DNA of 64,000 bases from Oxytricha trifallax (GCA_000711775.1 ARYC01016966.1:1-64000), one strand, 5' to 3'; shown: positions 1 to 11,800, numbered from the stretch's first letter. Program-made: numbers and translations. The notes: generated by a model not told the origin, from the sequence alone.

Positions 1-530
1 ATATCAGTGACAAACCTATATGATGATGCTATGAGTGATCCAGATGTTGCTCTCTGCCTTCCTTCAAAGCTACAGCTCTCTAATAAGATGCCAGAGAGAA
101 ACTTCTTCTTTGGTGTTCTTGCAACTCTGAAACCTGAGTACTATAATGAAGTTATTTAAGAAGCTCATAAGAAACGCTACAGCATCTCTCCTGAAGAAAA
201 AGAGAAGCAAGGTATTAAAATAAGTGACACCTGGCTATAGGAACTACAGAAGCATCCATTCATCTCTAGTAAGCTTAGTCTTCTAACTTTATAGAAAAAC
301 CTGGTACTGCTATTTACTTGATGAAAGAGCGTAGCAAATTAAACAGTGAGAGAAAATCACAGGTAAAGCATGAATTGAGTAAGAGACTCTACAAAGATTT
401 CTAAAAACCAGACGAGATGAACATAGACGCAGGAGCTGGCACTAAGAGAAGAAACATGGGCCCAAGCAAGCCTTAAGAGGAAGAAAAGAAAGAGAAGCCA
501 AATCCCTTTACGGGCAAATTTAAAATGTGA
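1..530 (+). CDS. TBE 22-kDa protein, 5' truncated by window edge
   Basis: The frame is open from base 1 to TGA at 528-530 when TAA/TAG are read as Gln. It starts inside the protein (ISVTNLYDDAMSDPDVALCL) compared with the full copy at 19716-20506. The reading frame needs removal of a 26-nt intron at 269-294 that begins GTAAGCTT, ends TTATAG and contains CTAAC. The same intron occurs at the same place in the other two copies. After it the frame continues KPGTAIYLMKERSK and ends in a charged tail with an EEEKKEKPNPF stretch. No catalytic motif is visible, and the function of this TBE protein is unknown. It looks intact as far as it is visible. Confidence 0.85.
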
Positions 531-536
531 ACTTAT

Positions 537-1586
537 TCATTCGTTTAAATCTAAAACTTATTTATAAACACAAAATCTCCCTTCTCTTGCGCACACTTTA
601 GCTTTATCATCGCTGACTCTTTTAGCAGAACTCTTAATAAAATCGACTGTATCTATCTTCAGATCGTGCATCAAGTGATAGAGCAGAAGTTTCTTGTAGT
701 GGCCTTTCAATAACCCCCAATATAATTCAATTCCATTGAACTGAGGACTGTAGGGAACATTAAATACAGGTGTTATGTTTAGCCTTTCGTATTCTCTCCT
801 TGTGTCTTTAGTTTTATGGACAGATAAGTTATCTACAAACAGAATAATCTCTTAGTCGGCGTACTTATTTCTGAGTTATTACAAGAACTTTATGTATTAT
901 TCGGTCTTTATTGAGCGAGGGTGGATTACATAAGTCTCTAGGCCACTATCTTCGCTTATTCCACCTAGTACTGCATGAGTTTAAACCTTAACCTTTTAAT
1001 CATATACTTCAATGTTGCTGTACCTCTTATACCAAGACCTTGATATGAAGGTATTAAATGTGAATACTGCCTCATCAGCGTGTATGAACTTTATATTATG
1101 CTCTTAAGCACTTTGCATTTAATCGAATATATAATTTAAATTATCCTTATAAAATGGAACATTAAAGTCAATCACTCTCTTAATGCGATTGACTGTCTTG
1201 TAAGATATTCCATTCTTTTTATATATGTTCGCTATAGATTAAGCAGAGATGTGAAGCTCAGGAAATTGGCGATGAAACATCACAGCCCTCTAGGCTAGAG
1301 AGAAATGAGCCCAGTATTTAAGAGTCTTATCATTAATAAGATATTCAATATGATGCTGCTAAAATTTTAAGGGTCTCTTAGGCTTAGAATTAAGATGCTA
1401 TCTCTTTAAATTCAATGCTAATAGACAGTGAGACCTCGCAGTTGCAGGAGATTTATGGAGTAGCCTTGCTATAGACGTATAATTCAGAACAGGCTTGAGT
1501 TGATCACTAAATTCATCACATCCATATCGCAACTTAAACAATAAATCTATATACTCACTGTCATAAACTGACCCCAAACCTCGCAT
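537..1586 (-). CDS. TBE transposase (42-kDa type, DDE/IS630-Tc1-mariner), intact
   Basis: One open frame of 349 codons plus TGA under the ciliate code, starting MRGLGSVYDSEYIDLLFKLR. An N-terminal helix-turn-helix-like part is followed by a DDE core. The first Asp is in FIHADEAVF, the second in ILFVDNLSVHK, and the Glu is in NGIELYWGLLKGHYKK, the N-x-I-E-x-x-W-x-x-L-K pattern of the family. Glutamine codons are often TAA or TAG and there is no internal TGA. In hypotrichs TBE transposases are known to take part in programmed genome rearrangement. Of the three copies here this is the only one with the catalytic triad and full frame preserved. Confidence 0.93.
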
Positions 1587-1724
1587 ATACTCACTTAAAT
1601 TACTAATATTTAAACATTAAACCCCTACATAAACCCTATTAAATCCCTAATAAAGTATGCGCTAATAGTCTACTTTTATCAATCAAAAACTCAATCAAAC
1701 TACTGAAAGGGTTTTGGGGTTTTG

Positions 1725-1817
1725 ATTAATCCAAAAGAAAAATAAGGCATTTCACTTTAACAGAATAAGTTTATTTAAAATCAGAAATAAAATAGAGCGG
1801 AGAGCTCAGGCATATAA
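1725..1817 (+). promoter_or_regulatory. Short gap between TBE end and first host gene
   Basis: Only 93 bp separate the TBE tip from the first ATG of the next gene. The 5' leader and probably the telomere-addition site or promoter of that gene must lie here or have been displaced by the transposon. The segment is AT-rich; no motif is certain. Confidence 0.3.
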
Positions 1818-4052
1818 ATGATTAAGCATCAACTATAGTAAAGAAGTGTTGAAAATGGTATATTGTGTCTTCTTTTGTCATAAGAACCAAGTTTATCATA
1901 GGAGTTATAACAATCTTATGAGGATAGTAAATAGAAGGGATTCCAAAATTTTTTATTGATAAACTATAGTATTTTTCCATTATCAATCACCCGATAAATA
2001 GCTTATTTATCAACTGGAAAGCTACACACAAAAATACAGAGACCTACCTCTAAGTAAAGTTCCTCCTCAAAACTTTGATGCTTATAGAGATGATTTATCC
2101 TCTTAAATCAACCTCTACTCAAATTAAAATAGCTCAAGGTAAATTATACCGACAGATTTAACCAACATAAACGACATTTCAGAGAACCTCAATCAAAGTG
2201 AGCATTACTTATCACCCAGAGAATCTCATTAAATTGTTGATAGTTTAGAAACCAGAGTAAAACCATTGATTTAAAATACTGTCCAGGATCCAGATCTTAA
2301 TAACTCACCAAAGAAGTTCATTTTAAACCTCGGAGGTAGTGTTGATTCTAATTTAACAAATAGTGCGTAAAACTCTGCAAGATTAGCTGAAAAGATAAGA
2401 GTTGACTTGAGTGAATACAGAGATACTGAATCGTGCCTGAATAGCTTGAGAGATTCTTCTGCTCTTAATGGCTCTCATTCTCCTTAACATTTTAATAGAA
2501 GGGAAATGATAAATGAATAAAAGAGCATTATAAAGAGTTTAATTAAGGGTTATGATTTAGAGAAAATCATTTAATCACTCTAAGATAAAATGTTGGAGAT
2601 AAAAACTTAAGAAGACTTAAAAATTGAGGAGTTAAAATAGGAATAAATTAATGTGCCAAGTTAAAGTCCATAAAAGTTCAAAGTATATGAAAGTCCATTT
2701 AAGAAATCAGTAAAGACTAGTCCATAAAATATCAGCAATAAGTAATAGTCCCCATTGCTAAATAAGAAGCCTTATTTAACTTAAAATGCCATGTTTATCT
2801 AAAAATAACCTAGAATTGAGCAAATTAATGGAAGAAAAAAATTGGATATGTATCTTATACTTAATGAAATTTTTATTTAACCCCATAAACTTCACCTTTT
2901 GTAGATTCCAAAGCTTAACCTATGTCAGCATTTCTAACAAAAAATGTGAACTAGCAATAACTTGATTAGAGAAAATCACAAAGCAATGTTTCATTAAACT
3001 TGAATAAACTCAACATTAGTTCACAATCTATGGCTAAATAACAAAAGAATTCAGATATGCTGCAAAAGACAAGTGATTACTATGACGTTGGCTTGAAAAA
3101 ATCAAATACTATCAAATATGCACCTATACTAAGAAATAAATAAGGAATGCTTCCTACATAATCTTCAAACTAAATCAAGACTCTTTATCAGTAAGCTAAT
3201 GTTAGGCCTGAAAATACTAGATAAAAGTCTATAGAAAGAAAATCATTTAAGTTATAGTCTAGTAACAACGGTACAAAATCAAATTTGGATTCTTCAAATA
3301 CTACATCTTTTTTGAAAGATAAGGCAAAGTAAAAGCATAGTGAATTTTACCCAAACAAGTAAATTAATGGAACTAATGACTCATTCCTCAATTTAAATTA
3401 AAGTCTTAATCATTATAGCAATAAATCTTAAGCTTAGTCAAACTAATTTTAAAACAAGTTGAGTGATATTGAAAGGAACTTAAATATCTTAAGCCAATTC
3501 ACTGGTTCTTAAGATTCTTCGTCAAATTAAAAACTAAAAGTGTTATCCACTAAAATGCATATGAAGCCATCTGAACAAGCAGTTCAGAGTCCTTTCACTA
3601 TTGTAGAGAGAATAAACTTGAATACTTTCGATTCAGTAGATAGCATGAGACCATCAAGCTAATCAAACAACATTGTGAATGAAGAATCAAATTACCAATC
3701 AAATTAAGGCTAGAGGGAGAGCGGACCAAATAAAATCATTATGAATTCAAAGCAAGTACTAAGTGCAGCTGAAAAGAATTCTTAGTACTATAAGAGAGGT
3801 ACATAGGTTAGCTAAAACAGGAAAAACTTATATTGCTAGAATTAAGTAAAAATTGATTTAATTTAGTATTTATCCAAAGAAAATAAGTATAAATTAAATC
3901 AAATAATAGCAAAAGAAAAAGTTAAATGCAGATTTATATTGAAAAAATTAAAGATTAAAATATTAATGTACAAGAATTGTAAAAAACTAATTCATTTAAG
4001 CATTTTAAAAATTTATAGGCTCATTTTAACTAAATGCAAATTGATTTATTGA
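1818..4052 (+). CDS. Q/N/S-rich protein of unknown function
   Basis: Starts MIKHQLQQRSVENG at 1818. A 43-nt intron at 1927-1969 (GTAAAT...CTATAG) restores the frame into IFFHYQSPDKQLIYQL. The frame then stays open to about 2865. It switches frame between about 2850 and 2905, probably at another short intron or an IES whose exact edges I cannot fix, and continues TSPFVDSKAQPMSAF to TGA at 4050-4052. That gives about 700 residues in all. The protein is low in complexity, rich in Gln, Asn, Ser and Lys, with a charged, possibly coiled-coil stretch near EKIIQSLQDKMLEIKTQEDL. I recognise no domain. Gln is mostly TAA/TAG. The last 60 codons are very AT-rich, so the true end could be earlier. Confidence 0.7.
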
Positions 4053-4211
4053 TAAATTTATATAAATAATAAAAATGTAAAAATAATAAATCATAAGCAA
4101 AGCTTTGTAACATCTTCATTAACATAATTAATCAGCTTAGGAATAATTTGCTCCTACCTCTCATTCAAAGTACTATTAATTTTTATAAGTTGAAGTTTAG
4201 CTAATAATGGT
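4053..4211. other. Intergenic gap, gene 1 to FAM221-like gene
   Basis: An AT-rich gap of 159 bp between the TGA of the Q-rich gene and the first ATG of the next. An in-frame TGA precedes the chosen start at about 4190. No other feature seen. Confidence 0.5.
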
Positions 4212-5603
4212 ATGAGAATCATGTAAGACTCCTCTTCTGATCATTTGTAAATGAGTTTAATGGGTCATTAATAGCATTAAAATGAGCAAAATTTAGGAAA
4301 TAACTTACCAAAAGTAACTGTAACCTGGAGAAATCTGAAGGATAATGAATGCAAAGTTATTACACTCATGTCTCTATGCTTTTGTGGACATAAACTTAAG
4401 GATCATAATTTGAACAATATTAGCGATAAGAACTTTCATTGTAAAGAGAAGAGCTGCTTGTGCCCATAATATCAATATGTACCAGTTTGTAAGTTATTCA
4501 TTGAAATACTTTATGAACATTATTATTTCATTAAATTAACCATTTTAATAGAAGGAACAATTGATTTGCCTTGTACATGTAAGCATTCATATTTGGAGCA
4601 TGATCCTGTGACCAAGAAGTGTCTTAAAGAAAAATGTGTTTGCAAAAATAAATTTACCAGTAGATTTATGTGCAGGGCATGTGGGGATGAGTATGGAAAT
4701 CATAGAACTTTAATCATTGCTAATGTATTTTCCTTTAGATTTTCTTTATAATAATTTAGCAAAAACAAAATTAAAATACAACTGAGAGTATATAACGGAA
4801 GTAAAGTTAGCAGATTCCAAATGATTATAAAACTATTCAAAATCCTCAAGATTAAGGTTTAGATTTTGAAGATCATTAAGAAAACAGAGCAATGGCTCGT
4901 AGAGGCTCTGATGTAAATATGAAAGATATAATTGATACTATTAATTTACTATACCTAATTATATTATAGATTAAAGCTTTTGAACAAGAAAATTCAAGGA
5001 TAAAGAACTCCTGGAGATATCGAAACTCCTTAAACTTAAAAATAAACTCCTAATATGACTAAAATATTTAAACCTAAAGATATACTTGAAAAAAGAGATT
5101 CATTTTCAAGAGATTCGAATAACTAATAGTTTAACAGTGATTCTTTAATGAATGTTATTGAAAAGAGAAGAAATTTATACTCATTCAAAGATGAAATCGG
5201 ACATTGTGCTTTACAGTTATATTAGAAACCTCATAATTTTGGGGCGAGAGAAACAAACTAACCATTTATAGATGCGTTAAATAGCATAAATCCTGATTAC
5301 TACTTAGATAAACCATATAACTCAGGCATATAAAGAATCGAGTAATATGAATTTAGAAGTCCATAAATATAGAAAAGTAGTTAGCAATAGTTCCCACTAG
5401 TAGGAAACTAAAATCCTTTAAGGAGATCTCATTAAAATGTTTATGAATTTTCAAATTTAAAATTAGAGGGGAGCTTGAACTTAGCTGGTGGCAGACTTTT
5501 AGATTATGGTAAAATGGGCTTGAGAAATAGTTCTATATCTTACAACAAGAATCCCATACCAGATCATGTAAATTATGGATTTAATTTCAATTCTGTATTA
5601 TGA
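4212..5603 (+). CDS. FAM221-like Cys-rich protein
   Basis: 409 residues after removing three introns: 4489-4551 (63 nt, GTAAGT...AATAG), 4725-4759 (35 nt) and 4913-4976 (64 nt, acceptor AAG, least certain). Exon lengths sum to 1230 nt, a whole number of codons. The N-terminal half carries a Cys/His-rich domain with the spacing of the FAM221A/B family: SLCFCGHKLKDH, CKEKSCLCPQYQYVPV, then across the intron IDLPCTCKHSYLEHDP, CLKEKCVCKNKF and CRACGDEYGNHRTLI. Human FAM221 proteins are poorly understood and conserved in ciliated organisms. The C-terminal half is low-complexity with repeated Ser/Asn/Gln and no known domain. Start chosen at the first ATG after an in-frame TGA. Same strand and close spacing to the TTLL gene suggest a shared somatic chromosome. 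Confidence 0.75.
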
Positions 5604-5740
5604 TAATTGTTTTAAGACTTAATCTTAATTAATGACTTAAAGGTGAAAATTTTTATACACATAGTGTCTGTATAAATTTCAAAGCTATAAATTTTATGAA
5701 TGATCATATTAAAATTTATTCTAAGATATAATTAAAACAA
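5604..5740. other. Intergenic gap, FAM221-like to TTLL
   Basis: 137 bp, AT-rich, between head-to-tail genes. It presumably carries the 3' end of the upstream gene and the promoter of the TTLL gene. No specific motif is identified. Confidence 0.5.
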
Positions 5741-7737
5741 ATGAGTGCATCAACATTCCACTAAATTTCTCATGACAATGATAATTAAATTGCTCATTAC
5801 GACTCTCCCCTCTAAATGCCTCAATCCTTACCAAACTAATCACATTAGATCAACTAGATTGATTAATAAGATACCCAAATTCAAGTTAAAGATGATATTA
5901 TAGTTGCTGATATATAATAAGAAAATGACTTAAGTTCAAATGAAACTCAATATTTCGAGGCTGTTGATCATTAAAACGATAAAAACTCAAACAGCTCAGA
6001 TAGTAAAGCTGTGGTGTCTCTTATCTAGATGCAAGAAACAAGTGATGTTTAGAAAGTGATCGAAACTAAAGATGCTAAAAAAGAGCCATAATAAATGTAT
6101 TTGTTCTACGTTTATGGTGGCAATTACCCTGAAACTGTCGTGGACTCTTTACAAAGAAGAGGGAATTGGCAAGAAGCCAAAGAGGAAGAGAACATCGAGA
6201 AGTGCCATTTCTTGTGGAGACCATTCAACTACCCCTAAGATGTCTATAAAAGAATTGATAAGCGTATCGTTAGGAACAATTAGATATTTGTATATAACCA
6301 TTTTGAGATACTTAAAGGTCTCACATCAAAATCTGGATTAGTAAGATCATTGAAGTAATATTACTTCAACAATGAGCTAGCAAGTAAGTATATTTTTGAT
6401 TTCAAATAAATAAAAGCACAATTATAAAATCAAAAATTAGAGGTAACTACATGTAAAAAATTTATATTTTATTTATCTATATTTTGTGAGTTTTTTAAAA
6501 AGGAATAATTGTGTTAAAAATTAAATATTTTATTATAATATAAAAATAAATACATAAATTAATTTAAATAATATATTTAATTCTTCTTTTTAATTTTATT
6601 CAACTTTATATTTTAGGATCTGCTGGTTATTCAATTTTCGATTCAACCCCAACAACTTTCCTCCTAGCCTCGGGAGTCGAAGACGCAGAGCACACCGAGA
6701 TGATTCAAAGATACAAAGATATCCAGAGAGGTTACGCACCCAAGGAAAGAATTCCAATCAAGCATTGTGTAAATAACATCTGGCTTGTGAAACCATCAAA
6801 TGCAAATCAAGGAAGAGGCATTGAAATATTCTCTGATTTGGAGGATTTAACCATGTTTGTAGCATCTAGACCTTAATACACGTGCTGTGTTGTATAGAAA
6901 TATGTGGAGAGACCTCTACTGTTTAAAGGGAGGAAGTTTGATATCAGAGTATGGGCACTATTTACAGCTAAGCATGAGGTGTTTATGTACAAGCATGGGT
7001 ACTTAAGAACATCATCGGATGACTACAATTTAAATAACGGGAATAACTATGTACACTTAACAAACAATTGTCTGTAAAAATTTGGAGATAATTATGGGGC
7101 TCATGAAGACGGGAATACAGTCAGTTTTTAAGTTTTATAAGATTTTCTAGATGAGACTTTTCCAAAATACAAGATAAGTGTGCAAGATCATTTTATTCCA
7201 AGAATGAGGGATTTGATTATTGATTCATTTTTAGCTACAAAGTAACAATTAAATCCCAATAGAAGGAAGCACTGCTATGAATTGCTTGGTTATGACTTTT
7301 TAATAGATGAGGATTTTAGACTTTGGATGATAGAAATTAACACAAACCCTTATTTCGGTGTTCCTAACGTTTTTATTGCAAATTTACTGCCTAAAATGAT
7401 GGACTACTTGCTTGATATTGTTTTAGATCCCATTTATACTCCTCATGTTAAACCAGAGAGTAACTTATTTAATCTTAATTTCATAATTTATCTGTATAGG
7501 TTGCAATTTGCCTAATGATTTCGAATTGTTGTACTGTGAAGCAAACTCTGTCCATAGTCCGCAGCCAGTTAATTTAAGGAGACCCTTTTCTGCAAGTCTC
7601 TATCCAATTCAAGAATTAGCTTAATAAGTAGGACCTAAAGCACCAAAAGTAATTTAATTTAAATTTTAACACCATTTTCGTAGGCTGATTTGTTTAGAAG
7701 TTAATAAATGAGAATGAATATATCATAATAGGGATGA
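5741..7737 (+). CDS. Tubulin-tyrosine-ligase-like (TTLL) enzyme
   Basis: 562 residues from four exons: 5741-6383, 6617-7459, 7500-7648 and 7684-7737 (total 1689 nt, in frame). The first 110 residues are Gln/Asn/Ser-rich. The TTL domain then begins with LFYVYGGNYPETVVDSLQRR and RGNWQEAKE, continues FLWRPFNYP and VYNHFEILKGLTSKSGLVRS, and the ATP-grasp core shows IWLVKPSNANQGRGIEIFS, VVQKYVERPLLFKGRKFDIR, VHLTNNCLQK and LWMIEINTNPYFGVPN. These are the ATP- and metal-binding signatures of the family. TTLLs add Glu or Gly side chains, or tyrosine, to tubulin in cilia. Which activity this one has cannot be told from the sequence. Introns 2 and 3 are 40 and 35 nt. Intron 1 (6384-6616) is 233 nt, unusually long here, and could enclose an IES. 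Confidence 0.92.
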
Positions 7738-8195
7738 TAACAATAATGATATATCTTTGAATGTAAGTATAATATTCAAGAAGTTTGTATTAAATCTTAA
7801 TTGAAAATACAAGTCTTATACATTAAAATTTGACTCACTTGACAAGAAATGAATGATATAGCTCAATTTTCCCTCCTTTAATACTTCTCTTTTATATTCA
7901 TTCTAGTTTTTGCATAAGTATTAAATTTCAAATTTCATTCCAAGTTTCAGTGATGGCAATTCCATATCTTATCAAGCAAGCCATTCAAACTTAATTTCTA
8001 TAATTATTCCAACTCCGTTTATGATAATATATATAAAAATAATCCATAGACTATAAATTGGTTATCTATTAATATGCTTAATAGAAACAATATAATGAAG
8101 AATTTATACGATTTTAATATTTAGTTGTATTCCATGCCATATTAAAAATAATTAAATTGTTTTTTTATGATAGATTGGTTATTGAATTTAGACGC
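7738..8195. other. Convergent intergenic region
   Basis: About 460 bp between the TGA of the TTLL gene (plus) and the TGA of the OST4-like gene (minus). The part near 7900-8000 is less AT-rich than the surrounding germline DNA, but I find no extended frame in it. It should contain both 3' ends and possibly a somatic telomere-addition site. Confidence 0.4.
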
Positions 8196-8321
8196 TCACT
8201 GCTTAGTGTCAATAACATGACCATTATTTTCCTTGTCGACTCCAATGAGGTGGAAGAGTGATATGAATATCAAAAGTAGCAATCCCACTGAGTTACACAA
8301 GAACATTACTTCCCACTCCAT
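8196..8321 (-). CDS. OST4: OST4-like oligosaccharyltransferase small subunit
   Basis: A 41-codon frame, ATG at 8321 and TGA at 8196-8198, with clearly higher GC than its flanks. It opens MEWEVMFLCNSVGLLLL and continues IFISLFHLIGVDKENN. This matches the whole-length pattern of OST4, a 36-40 residue one-span ER membrane protein. There is a short acidic/hydrophobic start, then Asn, three residues on Gly, and eleven residues after that Gly a His preceded by an aromatic, with a polar tail after the span. OST4 stabilises the catalytic STT3 subunit for N-glycosylation. The assignment rests on spacing recalled from the yeast and human proteins. A generic one-span micropeptide is the alternative. Gene finders with a length cut-off would miss it. 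Confidence 0.65.
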   Translation of the reverse strand: MEWEVMFLCNSVGLLLLIFISLFHLIGVDKENNGHVIDTKQ

Positions 8322-8830
8322 AGTTTATTATTTTATTAATTTATGTATTATAAATAGTGAAAAGAGAATGTCTTAATTACTTATATTTAAATAATCTTAT
8401 TTGAAATTTATGAATTTATCACTCAATTTAATAGTTAATTTATGTTATTGGGTTATTTTGATATATTTTATATAAGTAATGTGTTTTATATGTTTAAATC
8501 AAATATTGAGTTAATAATAATGATAGAAAAATGTATTATTCAATTTGTGATTTCGATAAATTTATTTTTTAAATTTATTAAAGAAAAATTGTTAATAAAA
8601 TATTAAAATGATTTAAATCTCCAATTTTTATAAAGTTTTCTGTAATTATTGCATCTACAATAAGTATAATAAAATTAATATATATACTTTACAACTAAAA
8701 ATATATAAATTCTCATTAGATGATTTAATTAAGAAAACAGTTTCATGAAAATATACTTAAAACTTAAAATAAATCAATTATATACGATATTATACTCGTT
8801 TTTGTTATATTTTTATTGTGCAACTTTGGC
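8322..8830. other. AT-rich gap between gene block and LRR array
   Basis: About 500 bp of very AT-rich DNA between the start of the OST4-like gene and the 3' end of LRR copy A. A short plus-strand frame reaching into copy A (8745-8999) is a shadow of its last coding segment. Nothing else is seen. It probably marks the border of somatic-destined DNA. Confidence 0.4.
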
Positions 8831-11800
8831 TCAAACAGGTAGGAACTTAACTCTGGGATCTGTAATAGTAGGATACTCTTCTAGGCATGATGAGATATCC
8901 AACACTTTCAACTATTTTTATAATAAAATAAAGATAAATATCGTAAAGTATAATCTTATAATGAGTTTAATTAATTCGAAATTATACATTGTTAATTGAA
9001 AATAAAGTAACTAAATACAGATTAATAGGTATAAATATTTTTAATACTATAATACTTGTTGAACAATAGACTTTCTAGAATCTCTACGATTCCTTTATTT
9101 TTGAGGTCTCTGTTTTCAGCTAAAACTAATCTCTAAATAAACATGTTCTCAACTATCAATTTTGTAATGCAGAGTATGGATCTCGGGGTGAATTTGCAAT
9201 TAATACTCATAAATATGATTCATTTTAAATATTTCAATTTCTTTTAATTTATATTTGTAGGAAAATAATGATTATAAACGACTAGAAATTCCAAAATTTT
9301 TCTACCATAATATTGATTTTATTTAAAAATCAATAAAAAATTCATCATTATTTTTGTATATAATCAATTCATAAATTTAATATAATTATAAGGTATGTAA
9401 TTCTCTTAGAATATTAATGTATTAGAATTTAAGTAATTCTAATGAAATTAATAATATTCTTATTTTAAATTAAATGCATTTATAATTTGAAAAATCTAAA
9501 CTCAATTCCTGTGACTTGAAATCGTTAGACTTATGCTGAATGAATCTGGATTCTACTTCCAAAGAATAGTCATTTCCACTTAAATCAAGTGTCTGTAGAC
9601 TTTTCATGGGTTTAGCTGCTTCTAAAAGTCCTTCTAAAGAATTCAATGTCAATAAGCATTTGCTCAAGTTTATGTTTTGTAGGCTGCTTGTTAATTTCAA
9701 AGAACAAGCGATTAATTTTGCACCACTGTCAAATATGAGGTTTTGAGATAAATCTAGAGATATTAGATTGTGTAGAGAATGTCCCAAGGAAGCATTATAT
9801 TATAAAAATAAAAATTTTAAAAATAAGATAAATTTAAAAGAAATAGGGCTCTATGATAAACTTTTTATGTTCTTTATCGTTTTTCAATTTCAAAATAAAA
9901 TTATTAGTTACTTCAATTTTAATTGGAGATCAATGATTATAATTTTCAATTAAATAAATAACTCCAATTTTTGCCTTAAACTTGTTCATGATATTAAAAT
10001 AATAGCAACCATTTTACATTGTAAAGATTATAAATTATTTTATTTATATTACTAAAATTAATTTAAATATGCAATATATTGTATCACAAAACTTCTCACA
10101 CAATCTGTTGCTAGACATGTCAATATTTTCTACTTATCCACCTTTTAATAAATTGAGGAATTAATTCTAAGATTCTTGAGTTAAACCCACTATAAGAAAA
10201 ATATTATTTATGATTATATAGAATTATTAGAGGTTGAGAAAATTTGTCAATAAATTGAAAATAAATCTAAATCATTCTACATTATAAGAAATATTTTCCT
10301 AGATAAGGTACTATCGATGTAGACTTGCCATAAATTAGTTCAATTGATTATAAAATTTATTTATAAAATCATGTCAATATGGCATCTGTCTTCTTTTAAT
10401 GGATTATAAATGCATACAAATTGTTAATTAATTAATATTAAAGATTTTTTAATAAAATGGATAAATTTAAGTACATTTAGAATTTTTACTCTGTATTTTC
10501 TTTAAAGGCATTTTTTAATGAATAAATAAAATATTCTTAGATTAATTTGTGATAGATAATTCAAATTTAAAATAATTAAATTAATGAGAAAAAAGTTTCA
10601 GGAGTATATATTAAAAGTCTATGAATAGAGAAAAAAAATTATGTTCTTGAATTAGGCTTATTATGTTAAAAATAATAAATGCACCTATACTTTTTATATT
10701 ATTTATTAGATAAAATACTAAAAAGAAAATGGATAATATATCTCAGATTATGACAAGTGATTAATATATAAATGAAATTTAACAAAAAAGGGAGAATCAT
10801 TATATTTATTTTTGATAGAATAAAAATTCATACAAAAAAATATATTTGATTTCTCTAAATATTCACATATAAAAACTAAATATTAACTAGAGATAAATTA
10901 TATTTTATAAAAATTATTAGAGAAAATTTATCATAGTAGTGTTTTTTTTATTAATTAATTAACTAAAATTTAAAGATCTTTAGATTCATTGTAAATTCTA
11001 AATTATAAATTTTAATCATCTATAAATAAAATTCAATTAAGAGAGTTATAAATAAATTTGGATAATGAAAAGTTTCGATTATTCTAAAATTATTAGAATA
11101 AATTTAATGTATTGTGGTTTACAAATTACAATTTATTCTTCTGCAATAGTATTTCCTTCATGATTGGAAACTCCACATATTCCAATTCGGAGAAAATCAT
11201 GCAAAATATGTTATCTGTCAACTGTATATTCTCCATTTGAACAGTTTAAAGTGTTTCTTTGAGCATTAAGTACATATCAGCAAAATCGTAATAAGCTTAA
11301 ATTTTTGAAAAATAAATGAAACTTAATTTATACTTAAGAATTTGAATTTAATAGTCTTTAGAGCTATCAAAGGAATTAAGAATATTTGAGCTCTTGCTAA
11401 AATAGATCTTTGTATTTTGACAATATTTGGATGACCTATAAATGAATTTCCCCAAGATATTCTGAATGAATTCATTGGACCTATACCTGCAATTTTTATC
11501 ATATTGGAGCTCAGGAAGTTTCAATCTCGTCCATTTCGAGACTCCAACGTCATACAAGCCCATTCTTAATTCATGTCTTATATTAGGGCTTAAAACCCCC
11601 ATTTTAATAATTTCTTAATAATAATGATTAATAATGGGATTTAATTTATAAATATTGCTAAAAATTAAATATGCACCTTTACTAAAAGTATTCTTTATAG
11701 AGAATTTAAATAAATAGTCAATTTATTGCTAATTTAATTAACATATTAAAGTTTAATAGTTTGTTATTAATTTAATGGAGAACATATTTAAATGGGGCTT

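Larger units (their letters stand above)
1..1724 (-). mobile_element. TBE: TBE-type telomere-bearing transposon, copy 1 (partial)
   Basis: The right end reads GGGTTTTGGGGTTTTG, the G4T4 telomere unit, followed by ATT. About 125 bp inside this tip match the ends of two other copies in the window, so it is one terminal inverted repeat of a TBE element. The visible part holds the transposase gene on the minus strand and the 22-kDa gene on the plus strand, convergent and only 6 bp apart. The left part with the zinc-finger/kinase gene lies outside the window. TBE elements are Tc1/mariner-superfamily DNA transposons known from Oxytricha germline DNA and removed when the somatic nucleus forms. Confidence 0.93.

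Noticed and set aside
6072-6341. Plus-strand frame of 89 codons in the TTLL gene
   Set aside because: It overlaps the TTLL exon in another frame; the TTLL frame carries the family motifs.
8745-8999. Plus-strand frame of 84 codons
   Set aside because: It is antisense to the last, better supported segment of LRR copy A, ends on a standard-code stop choice and has AT-rich, membrane-like filler composition.
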